The translations under genes were made by a program, and so were the position numbers. Below, one piece after another: positions 1 to 12,800 of a stretch of 64,000 nt of DNA. The number at the start of each line of letters is the position of its first letter. Position 1 is the stretch's first letter. Where the stretch lies: assembly GCA_026874595.1 (NCBI GenBank), contig CM049320.1, positions 51,162,714 through 51,226,713 on the forward strand, read 5' to 3'. Source of the DNA: Sipunculus nudus. Taxonomy: Eukaryota > Annelida > Sipuncula > Golfingiida > Sipunculidae. The notes below the pieces were generated by a model that worked only from the letters and a program-made list of their open reading frames with translations, was not told the DNA's origin and searched no databases.

Positions 1-698
1 ACACATTGACTTTATTGATATCAAATAATCATTTGTTTCATATATCTCATTGTTAAAAAATAGACATTTTCATTTTATATAACTTGTTATTTTTTAGTTC
101 TAAACATCATGCCTGTTTCTTCTCTTTAAAATTTTATATGGAGGATAAAATATATGAATATTTTGTAAGAGTAAGGTAAATGAAATAAATTAAATGTCTT
201 TTTAATCTTTGTTATTCTGTTAGAATAGTATTTGATTCATTTTACATGTTTGCGAATGTGTCAAACTGATTTTTGCAATAAGTTTGTGAACTTACTGAAA
301 ATTTCAGGCAATTTACAAATTGACTGATTTTACACATTGATACATATACAGACAAAGATGAGTTTCCTTTTTTGAAGGCTTGATTTTAAACACTTATTAT
401 GAAACTGTACCCAGGTCTTAAAATGTGAAAAGAAATAGCTTTGAATCCTAAACTACATAACTATAATGGTGAAAAAAAAACAGAACTGTGCATACCAGTG
501 TTTTAAAAACAGTTGTAATGTCATAAACACATATTTGTGTAACCAAGGTGGGTCATAACAAAAAAAAATTAATACCTTAAAAGCAAGTAAGCACCTCTTC
601 AAGCCTGCCATTTATATTGCAAACATTTTAGTTAAAATGTTCTATTTCAAGCAGTGTACTACAATGTGACTATTTGGATGAAATTCCCTCTTTTACAG
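1..698. other. TTI1 intron (upstream part), no further feature seen
   Basis: AT-rich, with many stops in all frames. It runs directly into the acceptor at 697-698. I see no exon, repeat or RNA gene here. Confidence 0.6.
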
Positions 699-824
699 GA
701 GATCTGCAGTTGTTGGTGGACCACCTGACAGACCTGTTGGATTCCAGCAGCCTGCACAGGAAGCAGTGCATCCTGGTCATCAATCAAGTCATTCTTGGGA
801 CGACAGAAGAGATGGACACAGAAG
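699..824 (+). CDS. TTI1: TTI1 exon (first in window)
   Basis: Acceptor tttacag before 699, donor gtatat after 824. The exon enters with two bases of a split codon and leaves with one. It encodes GDLQLLVDHLTDLLDSSSL and onwards, ending at a Thr-Glu. The preceding exon is outside the window. Confidence 0.85.
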
Positions 825-3800
825 GTATATCAAAGGAAAATCATATTAACTGCATTTGTACAGGTCCATGTGATCTTGGCTAGTTTGGTTTGGGACAGGT
901 CACCAATTTGCAGAGTTTGTGGTCAATGGGTTTTCCAAAGGCCAAGTTCAGCTGTTGATTTCATTTCTGATAAATGGCGCAGCTGTAGACAATTTGTAAT
1001 ATTAGGTTAAAATCCTCAGGGGTTTACTTGAAAACCTGGAAAATGACCCCCTTAGGTCACATGTCACATTGTACTTGACACTTCAGGATCATTTCGTAGG
1101 CATGTAGAGGAGTTGCATGACAAAATTGTAGTGCCACCACCACCGTTTATAATATACAGATTGTGTTAGTAAAACACCTAAATTTTCTCTTTAGACAGGA
1201 CATAAGAAGAAATAGCTTAGGAATAACATTTTCCTCAAACATCTTTTTTCCTAAATGGATGTCAGATGACACTCATAGCTAATTGAGACACAAAAGCTTT
1301 ATGAAAGTCAGCCTGTACAGTAACAATTCATTTTGCCACACACTCAAAGTAATGGGCAATACTTCTTGAGTAAGGTTGAGTATCAGTATACTACACAACA
1401 ACAGTTGCAAATCTATGTTGAGCTAATTGGGTTGCAACCTTTCATGATGTTCTGGTGACATTTGCATTCAATTGAATTACCAAATGTTTGCATGTAATAC
1501 AAGATTTATAAAGTGTTACACATATAATCGCTCTGCTCTTAGCAAATCCCTATGATCAACGTATAGTGATCAGTGTTGATAAACTAAAATCCTAGAACCC
1601 TGTTGCACAAAACAGATCCCTTCCTGTGTCAAGGCGCGGGTACCACCGTAGATCTACTGCGTGACTGATTATGTGGGAGGGGGGGGAGGGTTGAGGAAAG
1701 AGGTTTCTTTCTGTGATGGTGCGACCCCCTGCAGTGGGAAGGAGGGCTGCATGAAACCTGGCGCCTGTGGCTCAGAGGTAGAGCGTAGGACTCAAAGCCA
1801 GGAGATTGTGGGTTTGAATCTCAGCCGAGGCTGTAAGGTTTTTCACAGTTGGCCCGCACCCAGGGTGAGTGCTCTGCAGGCTTAATGGGACAGCTGTGCC
1901 CTAAAACGTGTATCACTCACATACGAGTGTGTCTTTGGGAGGTTCCTCAGTGTTATGACCCAGCATTGGGGATGATTACACACCCAGGACCCACAGGTGC
2001 AGTAGACACCAGGCCTGTGTGACTACAGGAAACAAAATAAAAATGACAGGAAGCGAGTGCTACCACCCTGTTAAGTAGTCCCAAACTGAAATGGAAACTC
2101 TGCAGATGTACATACTTAGGTTAAGAATTAGATAAATCAGCATTAAAAAATAGAGGCGGTTACCTCCACCAAAAATATTAAAAAAAAGAAAAAAAAGTAG
2201 GGCTGCATGTTAAAATTTAATTAATGTGATTTTAGTCAAAATCTCATCAGACAAGGAACCATATCAGTCAAATCTATAGGGGCAGCTTGATAGTACTTAA
2301 AATTATGATTATCTGGAGAGAACACTGTAAAGCTGCCTCATATTTACAGTAAAATGTGCCACTTTTGTTAATCAGAGTCATCTGGTGGTCATTCTATGGA
2401 ACTTTTTTTTCCCACAGGGATCAAATTTCTTTAAGATACCATTGTATATTATGATAGACAAATAAATAAAAAAAAAACAGGTGGTAACAGTTGGCCCATA
2501 TTGAAATGTGGAAGAGTGAGTTTTGTTAGGTTATTCAGAAAAAAGGTTAAATATTGTTGCCAGTATTATTGATTGTTACAGATTTGGTCTTGGAGAAAAA
2601 GGAGAATGAAAAATTAACCAAGCCAGAACTTATTGGGATTATAAGGTAAATTTTTATATACTTTGCAATCTCTTTGGTTTTTATATAATACAAATTTTTA
2701 CTTTGGTTTAAAAGTTCAAATGTATCCTGTTGTGTAAATTCATATTGATTCAATGGTGAGATTACAGGATGTTTACAATGATATTGATCCAATAGGATGG
2801 ATTTCCATTGCAGTGTAGTTCCCTGTATAACATGTTTCATGACTCAAGTTGTTCAATGTAAATGCCCACTGTGTCATCTTATCTTTTACAGCTCATTGCT
2901 TGAACTTTACCTGACACATGAGTACTGGGATCTCCCAACAAGCATCAGGAAACAGAAACACCCAGATGCCAGTTCCAGGTGGCAGAAATTTCTAGCCATA
3001 GAGGGCAGTGCTGTGTCAGTCACCAGTGTTAACAGTAACCTCTGGCAGATATGTTTATTACTGGAAGGAATTGGTAACTTTGCTAAGGTGAGATCATACT
3101 GGATCCTGCTGTAATTTGTGAATTTGTGCTTTGGTTACAAAATGTGTTATTCCACTCCAAAATCAGCTGTCACATTGCATTGCCATATCATAGGTGCCAT
3201 TCATAGGAGAATGATGAATAGCTTTTGTGCCAGTTGTAGTTCAGTGTTTAAAAATAATAGCTAATGTCATAGATGAAGAATGTAAGAGCTCAGGAAGTTG
3301 CAAAATAGAATACTAATTAAGCATTTGAAAACTAATGCCAAACAAGATTTTCAATCCTTTTTGTAAAATATACCCTTGACCCCCATCCCCAACTAGAAAA
3401 ACAGTGGAAATGGGCCAGAGAAAAAGAGTACATTTGATATTCCAACTGATGTGCTATAAATTTTTTAGTTTGATTTTAAGAGGTTTTCAGGATCTCCTGT
3501 TGTAATTGGTTTACCCCGTGCTTGAAAAGTAAAGGGGAGGGGTCAGCAGTTGTCAATCATTGTTTTGCTTGTAGGTAATTGGGAGAGATTTTCAGGATCT
3601 GATGATGGATTTGTTGTACCCTGTATTAGAGAAGCTTGGGGAGGAGTCTGTTATTGTCAGTCATTCTGCATACCTCACGCTATTGGACATTTGTCACAGC
3701 TGTGGTTACAGGTAGGAAAAATAGGGAGGAGATTTTTACTGTCGGTCAGTATAATGGACATTTTAAAAATGACTATGCTGGTTAAGAAATTGGAGGATGT

Positions 3801-6800
3801 TTTGTTTATTATTCATTAAATAATATAATTTAATGCAACCATTCATTATTGGAAAAAAAACTTTTGTATTTTTTTTTTTTTTTTTTCTTTTTCTGATACC
3901 TTGAGTGGATTTATTTTACCTTTTTCTCATAGGTCTTCATTGATTTTATAATTTGCACTAATACAGTCAGGAGATTTGAAAATATTATTAACACCTCTAA
4001 AATTGTCATCATGAATTTCTGATAAATAAAAAATTATTTAATATAACTAAAACTGTGAAGAAATTAAAGCTATCACTGATTAATATATCAGCTAATGCCA
4101 GTGATTAAATATTAGATAGATATAGAAATTATTATAGAGATAGATATTATGGTGTAAGATTTGGACAGAAAAGTAATGTTCTCCTGGGAAACACTTTTTC
4201 ATAAAAGAAAATAAGGAGGTAAGCTAATTTGTATTGTTTTATGTGTCGAGCAGTTCTATTGAAGACCTGGTTTATGAAAATGCTGACTACCTCATCAACT
4301 CAATCTCCTTGCGGTTACGTCGTTTGAATCGTAACCCAAAAGCCCCGTCAGTCCTCAGAACGATGATTCTGTACAGTGGACCACAGCTGCTCCCCCTGGT
4401 GGATGATACAATCAACGAGGTGAGACACAAACAAGTACATGGGGACCTTGTATATTAGCACTTCAGTGTCTTAAGTATATTCATTTAAAAAAATATAAGG
4501 AAATCTTTTCCTATCTGTTGATTCATGTGTGTCCAAGCAAGTGAAAATTCAGAACATATCAAAACCATTTTTTCTGTTCCATGTGCTATATACTCGGTTT
4601 TCCTGAAGAGTCAGACTAAACAATCACATTGTGAAAATTAAGGGTTCAACCTTTAAAGAATGAGCTGAATTGAGTAACAGATGTTGGTTTCAACTCAGAC
4701 CAAACTCTGTTTTTTATCATTTTGATGACTACCGGTAAAAGGGGTTTCAAACCAGGCCTACTTAGAGTTGCTTATGGCGCTTACCAAGTACGCAGACATT
4801 AGGCTGTATACTCATGAAAAAAATATTGCTAGTTATGCGAAAAATGACTTATGGTTGCATATCTTGTGCATAGGCACTGTATACCAACATGGCATATGCA
4901 AATGGCATACCTACCCGTAGCATTGCATATAACAGGTGTAAGGTTGAGATCGTATACATAGGTCTGGCATACAGTAGTGTAGTGTTGCATAGACTGCATA
5001 CTTTCTGCATCCAGTGCTCTAAGCTGACACTACATGAAAAAAAAGAAACAGGTTGGCTTCAATATTCTTTTTATCAATTTTTCCCTTATAATATTGAGAG
5101 CTGTTTCAAAGAACCCCAGACTATCTGTTACTTAAATAATGCTGAAAGGGGCCAGCTTGACCACAAAGTTCCAGATTTTAACTTCTTGATGGAGGTATTC
5201 ATAATTGGGAATCAGTCTCTTACACTCTTCATTTTTTATGTCATCAAAATCTCTCTCAGTTTTTATCACATAATTACCAAAATTTTCAATAGTCACGACA
5301 GAATTGGTTTGTGTAGGTGTGAGAAAACAGATTTGTCACATGTGTGACTTCAGAAAATTTAGTAGAATATGTTATACATACAGATCAAGTGGTCTAGAGT
5401 GACCCTATAAACAATACAGGGTTTTGATTAAAATCACATTTTTGTTTTAGATAATATCAGGGTTAGATCAGAATTATGATGAGCAGCCCTTCCTGTTTAT
5501 GAGAGTGCTGTATGCGCTGGTGACAGCCATTTTGCAGTGGTTCCCTCCGAACAAGGTAAGACATGCACATAAACTAGAGCTTAAATAATGCCTCCACTCA
5601 ATGGTAACATTCATCATACCTTGCCCCACATATGGCTTAGATGTCAATCATATAACCTACCTTTTGAAAAAGAAATTATGTGATTTCTGGCCTCCTCTGT
5701 GTTTATATCAATGATGTGAGGGTAAATTTGGTTGTGAAAAGTTCTTGTAAGGCTTTTGTGAAGGATGTATGAACTTATGAACAACATGTTTGTAAACGCA
5801 GCAATGTTGACAAACAGGAAAATCAGGTAACCAAAAGTTGTATGTTGCATATTTGTGGAGGTATAAAGGTCACTGATGCAAAATGCCATTTGTAAACCTC
5901 AAGCTTATCTGCTGTGCTGCCAGATGCCCTTGTCAAATTTGTTTTGATTATTTTTGTGCATATTTTAAGCAGGATGTTATAAGCAAAACAAGCAGCCTGT
6001 GTGTGGTGATATCCATATTTTCTGGCTTATTTTTATAAAAGCTCCAAGGGATTACCTTTAGTTTATAAAGGGCAGATAGGTGATTGGGCCCCTTTAAGAA
6101 TCATACAGGGTGATTTACCGATATGATAGGTTATGCTAGAATCTTTCATACTTCAGTTTGGTGTTGTTACAAATTAAACATATTTATTTACTGACCTGGT
6201 TTATTTTAGGTGACCCAATACCTGTAAGCAGTAAGGTTATGTCAACAAATGATGAATCAGCTTTATAGTTAGAAAGCAGCATAGGAGAAGTGAATAATTT
6301 AACATCATATTGATTTTGTTTTATAATTTATTTTTTTTTCTTCAGATATCAGAGACTAAAGTTGATCAGCAAACACTTTTCAACAGAAAGAGCTGGACTG
6401 AAAAACTCTTATCACAAAGTCCTCTTACAAAGGATGTGACTTCACCAGAGGACATCACTAAATTCTTTCTTGAGTACCATAAATTGAAGCAGAGGGCATC
6501 TGGTGAGTGGCATTTTCTCATGTAAAAGAATCAACCTGGCCCTCTACTTGGTAATTATAATGTATTTAAGTAAGCACTGTAATTATAGACTATTTTAGTA
6601 AGCACTCTAGTGATAACAGGCTCAAGCACAACTCTTGAAATATTTTAATAAGGACTTGTTGAAATTAAAATACTCGGTCAAATTCACTACAGATAATGTA
6701 CTCAGGCAAGCACTCTAATGAAGAAACATTCAAGCTTGCACTCTAACAGTAAAATACTCCAACAAACACTCTGATCATAAAATACTCAGGTAAGAATTCT

Positions 6801-9800
6801 AATGATAAAATACTCAAGTTAAAACCTTAACAGTTAGATGCTCAAACTGACACTCTATCCATACAATGCATCAGCAAACAGTCTTAGTGTATATAAAATA
6901 CTTAAACATAGACTCTGAAAGTACACTCAACAGGAAAGACAGCTTAGAACAAAATAACTTACTAAAGATAGGAAAGATAGCTTAGTATAGATAGTTAAGG
7001 AAAGATAGCTTAGTAAAGATAGGTTAGGAAACATAGCTTAGTAAAGATAGGTCAGTAAAGATAGCTTAGAAAAGATAGGTTAAGAAAGATAGCTTAGTAT
7101 AGATAAGTTAGGAAAAGATCACATCTTATTACTGCATGAAAAAGGCTATGCTGACCTCTGAAGATGAAATTGTTTGTAATTTAAGGAAATATTGATGAAG
7201 AAGAACTGACAAAAGATGAAGAGATACCCGAGTGTAACGGGACAGGTGAGGAATATATGATGGACGAGGAAAAGAAGACTCCTCCCAAGCACATCCAAGT
7301 GGTCCAGCATGTCAGTGAGATCAAACATTTATTCGTCAAGTGAAACTCTACCATTTTCAAATTATTTCATAATTTCCAGTTGTGCATACTTTATGTTAAA
7401 AACCACTTGAAGTCAAGCTCATACAATGGTACTCATTGTTGTCCCCTGCTTCCGTGGAACGGGGGACATTGATTTTGGTTTGTCTGTCTGTCCATCTTTC
7501 CCTCAATATGAACAGTCCATACACATAGCGACATGTTCTGCAACAAGTCCTGCAAAGCTATTACAAATAATACATGCATGCAACATAAATTCCAGAATTT
7601 TTACACTTTTTTCTCTATTTTTTAAAACCTACAAAGATGCAGTCATCCATTAACAGGGAACAAATTGTAACCAATCCACCTAGAATCTTCTAGTTTAACA
7701 TCCAGGGAGGTCCATGAAAAATCTCCTTGGAAACCTGAAATTAGCTCCTGTTACCCATATCCTTCGAGCTATATGGCTTGTAAATATCCCTTAGTCCAAT
7801 TATAATTTCATACAAACCCTCCATTTTCTGAAAAAAAAACTTATGCATTCATTACCATGATTCTTTGCATGCACATTTATTATGGAGTGTATCATCAATT
7901 CCTGCAGATTTGTTGCACCTGGATTTTTTCCAAGGTTTTATTCATTAAATTTTTATTATTGAAACCTTCAAAGGTGTGGTTGTCCATTAACAGAGCACAA
8001 ATCTTAACTATTGCACTTAAAATCTTCATACTTGACATCCAGGGAGGTCCATGGAAAATCTCCTTGGAAACCTGAGATTAGGGCTCTGTTACCCATATTC
8101 TCTGAGCTGTGCTTCAGTTGAATACCATCTACAAAATTTGGCATTCTGATGATAAAATTTCTTTTGTGAATATCTTCCTAGTCCATTGAGGGTCATGACC
8201 CCTGAGTCACTTGTTCAGTTGAACTGTTGAAATACTGTGTGGAATGTCCTTGTTGAATGTGTATGGACTATTTTGGTAGGCCCCCTTTCATGTACCATAC
8301 ATGTTGATATAAACAATGAACAGCCTGTATGCAGTGGGATCTGACTTTCTGGCCTATTTTCATTAAAAAGGGATTATCTTTAGTTAATAGGAGTTACTGA
8401 GATATCAGAATATGCCTCTTTAACACAGACAAATACACATCACGCCAGTTTCTGTTATAACCAGGTTTTACGTTATATGGATGTTTTATTTCAGGTCATT
8501 GAACGCTGTGTCCATGTCATGTCATCTCCTGATCCCCGAGTTCGGATATTAATATTAGATACAGTGTCACAGGGTGCAAAAGCACTCTCCTCACATAAGG
8601 GTAAGTACACAGTCAGGAGTATATCGGGGGTTAGGGGGGTGAGTGTGGGGAAAGGGGACACCTGCAAATATACCGTATCTGCATATTTTAATGCCATTCT
8701 AGCTGAATCTGTGTGAATTAATTTGCATTATTTAAAAAAAAGCCTGTTTTCTTCATCGAACCCTAATCACAAATTGTTATGATTAAGGTGTATGTTTTGT
8801 CTGCTATGTTATATTAAGGATATATTTGTGACACTGACTTTTACATCAGTGAAAGCTGCAGGTATATAAAGTGAAACCTTGTTGTGTCAAAGGGACTGGT
8901 GAATTTACTTCAACACAACCTGAGTTCGAGACAACCAATGTTCATTATATTCAACCTCTTCAGCCTCGATTATCATTGATAAATACTGCACATGTATAGG
9001 TCCCATGTTATTAAGGTCTCACAAATGTTTTTGTGAAGAAAACACAGATTTTGTCGATTTTTTAATTAATAATAAAAAAAAACATAAGTACCACCAAAAG
9101 TAGGATTAGGTTATAATCAAGAAAGTGAAATAAGAGCACACACATATACATATTTTGGTGCGTATATTTTGAAATCTTAATTTTTGATAAAAATTCCATT
9201 TTCTGGTATTACACGGAAGATTCAAACCATTTTCATACCGGTTACTTCGTGATCTTCGTCACATCGTACGTTGACATCGCTCCATGTCACAATTTGCTGG
9301 TGCGTTTGAAAACATAGCTGGTCAACTTAACTAAATATCAAAGTAACTGAAATTACCTTTTCGAGATACGCACGTAAAGGAAACATGACGCTTGAAAACG
9401 AGTGTTTTTAAGGTAAAATTAAAGTGGCCAGTCCGGGTTAGCAAGTTTTTTTCCTGAAGAAAGTTTCCGTGTGGAGAGCCATTTTGTCAAGGCAGTGTTC
9501 GCGCAAGGCACGCTGGGACGAAATAGGTGGCTGTTCTATTTACCACCCACCGCGTACAGCCGTTCAAAATATTCTTAGCAGAATACCGGGGTGTTTCAGC
9601 ACATGGCGGCACTCAAACTTTATTTTAAAACGATCGTCTGCCATTGTGTGACTCTTTATGATGTCAGCTTTTTCTTCATTTTACGTTTTAAACAAATAAT
9701 CATTGCTAAATAATGCCGCAAATGGGTTTAAAGTGGGCTTTTATTTCAATTTTGCTTGACCATGCCCAACGAAGTGGACCGCTGTGTGTAACAGCAGGGT

Positions 9801-12800
9801 TGTTGTTAGCCCTAGCACCCGTCCTCTCTTACTACGCTACGCTGTGCGAGAGCCCTAGAAGATGATTTGAGGAAACTGGAGACATTCCACATGACAATTA
9901 AATTCTTATATTTCGTCTGAAAATGTCGTATTCGTTAAGAAATAAAGATATTCTTATCAAATACGCATATAACATACCACTTAGACAGTGTTTGTCCACT
10001 TTAAATGTTGATTAGAAGAATATGTATTATCCTAATAAACGGTGATACACGGGGAACGATGTCTGCTCTGGGTTTTTCCCCCAGCCACGGCTGGCCGGCA
10101 GCCGCCTGTGTAACCAGTGGTAACGGGCCTTGTTGGCTCAGCGAGCAAAGGTCACGTAGTTCATTGTTTCAGATTCTGAGACAGTTTCAAGCGCAAGGGT
10201 TGCAAAGTATTAAAAGTGAGTCTTGTTTACATACTATAACATAATATTTAGCTGAATTTCTTGGTCATTCGAATAAAGTACTATATCTCCCTTAGATTAC
10301 TTAAAGTTTCCTTGTAATAAACGCACTATTTGATTTTACACGATTTTTTTCCCGACAAGGGTTTGAAGTTCTCCAGTTTCTCTGAAGCTTTTTATGCGGC
10401 GGTATCCAGAGTCCTGGATACCGCCGCATTTAATGCAGTTAGGTTGTTGTAAACGTATTATTTGGTGACAATTACCAAGATTTTATAACAAGTTATATAT
10501 CACACGAAAACTTATCAGCAATATTTAATTTATTAATAACAAATAATGTAAATAATACATTTACACACGGCTCCCATGCATGCTAAGAACAGCCTTCGAA
10601 AGTTGCAATATTATCGCCCACGCGCCGGCCCAAAAACGATGTCTGTCAGGAAGATATTCAGGAAACCCTTCTAGTATAAACCGCACAGTGCTTTCAGTAA
10701 ATCAACCTGATTTCAAGATTTTGAATTTCTTGATTAAACCGCGGTTTTAAGTGGAGATTTTACGGTAGGTATGTCAGCCATCGCGCTTGATGAGTAAGAT
10801 CCTGGCCGGTATTAATTATGTAACTAGTCATCGCGGCTGTAGGTATGTTTGTTGGACCGTGCACAACTGTTGACAAAACTCTAGAGCAGCATGACCTTGA
10901 GTCGACAGAGCCATCGCTCTTGATAATTATAACTGCTCATCATGGCCCAATCATGATTGACGGGCCCTGTACAACTGTTATCCAACAGACTTCGAGTTAA
11001 ACGATGGAAATATTAGCTAGGGACCAACAAAACACCTAAACACATCTGGTTTTTCGACACATCCGACTTCGACACAAGCAGAGTTAAATTAGTAAGCTTT
11101 TAACAAGTTTTTGCAGGGACCTCATATTCGACTTCGACACATGCGGGAATTCGACTTAACCAAGTTCGACACAAAGAGGTTTCACTGTAGTTTATATTTA
11201 GTCAATATGAGTCAATATTTTTTTTTCCATTTCTCCCCTCATTGCAGTGGTTGATTTCTATTTATTTATTAAGTGAAAACTTTTGATCATATGACTTGTG
11301 TCAGTATGTAAACTACATATGGCACCACATATTTTGACAAGGTACCTGTTAGTTAATTGTATATTTAATTTTTGTGAATGGTATGCACATTCAAGCTATA
11401 GGTAGTGCTCCTTATCTTGCACTACATCATACTACAGTATTATGACAAGACTACTATAATTTTTCATTGTCATTGATCACTATGCACAGTTTTATACAGA
11501 GTGAATGTAAGACCCTCAGAGCTCTGGTTGAGAATGACAGTCTTCAGCTGTCAGTGTGATACTTGGCGGGGTGTAAATGGTATAACCATTAGAACTAGGA
11601 TGTAAAAACCAATATTGTGCAGACATTCTTTTAAACTCTTCTTGCACATCCCAAATTAAATCACTTCTGACCTACATTTATATGCTTTGGGATTAAAGGG
11701 ACATAATCAGGCACAATATTATGCCTATTCTTTCACACTATCAGCTCAGATTTGCTTTACACAAAACTTTCCCAGCAAAACCATCCCAGCACACAGTCTC
11801 AGTACCTTGCATACTGCTGTTCAACAAGTTGTTATGGCTCTGCTAGTTTGTAGACACAGTCCATGTGTGTCTATTTACCATAACAAGGGCACTTGACCCG
11901 GAGGTCTGAATGTGAGCAACAACACAAAATGTTTCAGCCAGTATTACATTTTTTGGGCAAAGTCAGTCAGTCAGCCACTAATGATTGGCAGATTTTTAGC
12001 TCAGCTGACTATAAGTCATCTGAGCTATAGTCGTGGTCCTTTGTCCGTCGTCCGTCTGTCCGTCCGTCCGTCCGTTAACAGGGCACGTTTTAAAACCGTT
12101 GGACCTACGAATCCAAAATTCTGCATACCATTAGATGTCCCCAAAATCTCCTACCATACCGAAAATTGGGTCATTAGAACTTCGTTCCTTCGAGATATTA
12201 AGGAAAAACCTCTGTTTTCCATAAAAAAGCAATTTTTACACTTCAAGTCTGCCTAATATCAAAACCACTGATCTGTTTTGATCATATTTAGTATTCATAT
12301 TCTTCCATACACTTTCTGTGCACATACCAAAAATTAGGTCAGTATTGGGTATTATTTTGAAGTTATAGGCCCAAATATAATGCAGTTTTTTTAAAAATCA
12401 GGAAATATATTTGCTCACTTAACATGAGAATTGCTGAAGCTGAAGACTTTTTTTTCAGGAATATAACTTTATTTAATCAAGATTCAATATTTTGCCCAAA
12501 ATTAGATCTGAATTTTGCAAATTTTTTAAGTTATTAGCATAAATAAAAAATTAATACCTTAAATTTTGTCCAAATTTGGCAGTGGCACATTTTTTCCCTG
12601 TAAGCACTGTTGATTTAATTTTCACAGCATATATACATAAGGATTTAATCTTTTAAAATCTGAAATTTCAAAGAAATTGTTTGAAAAGAGTAGCTTTTAT
12701 TCAAGTTTTCATACACCATGTCAAGTGTTGTTTATATCTGGCCCACCTAGTAGTACAGCCTTCACTTGCATTATGTAACCCACCCCAGGCAGCTTGCCTT

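Noticed and set aside
1764-1826. Functional tRNA gene
   Set aside because: Box A and box B are present, but the acceptor and anticodon stems do not fold cleanly and the sequence continues into a repeat body; better explained as a SINE head.
2797-3114. 105-codon frame as a stand-alone gene
   Set aside because: Its right part is a genuine TTI1 exon (2892-3087); the left part is intron read through.
4889-5347. 152-codon open frame on the + strand
   Set aside because: Lies in a TTI1 intron between two phase-matched exons, has no domain motif and odd composition; consistent with chance in AT-rich DNA.
7146-7328. 60-codon minus-strand frame
   Set aside because: Shadow of the TTI1 exon at 7186-7310.
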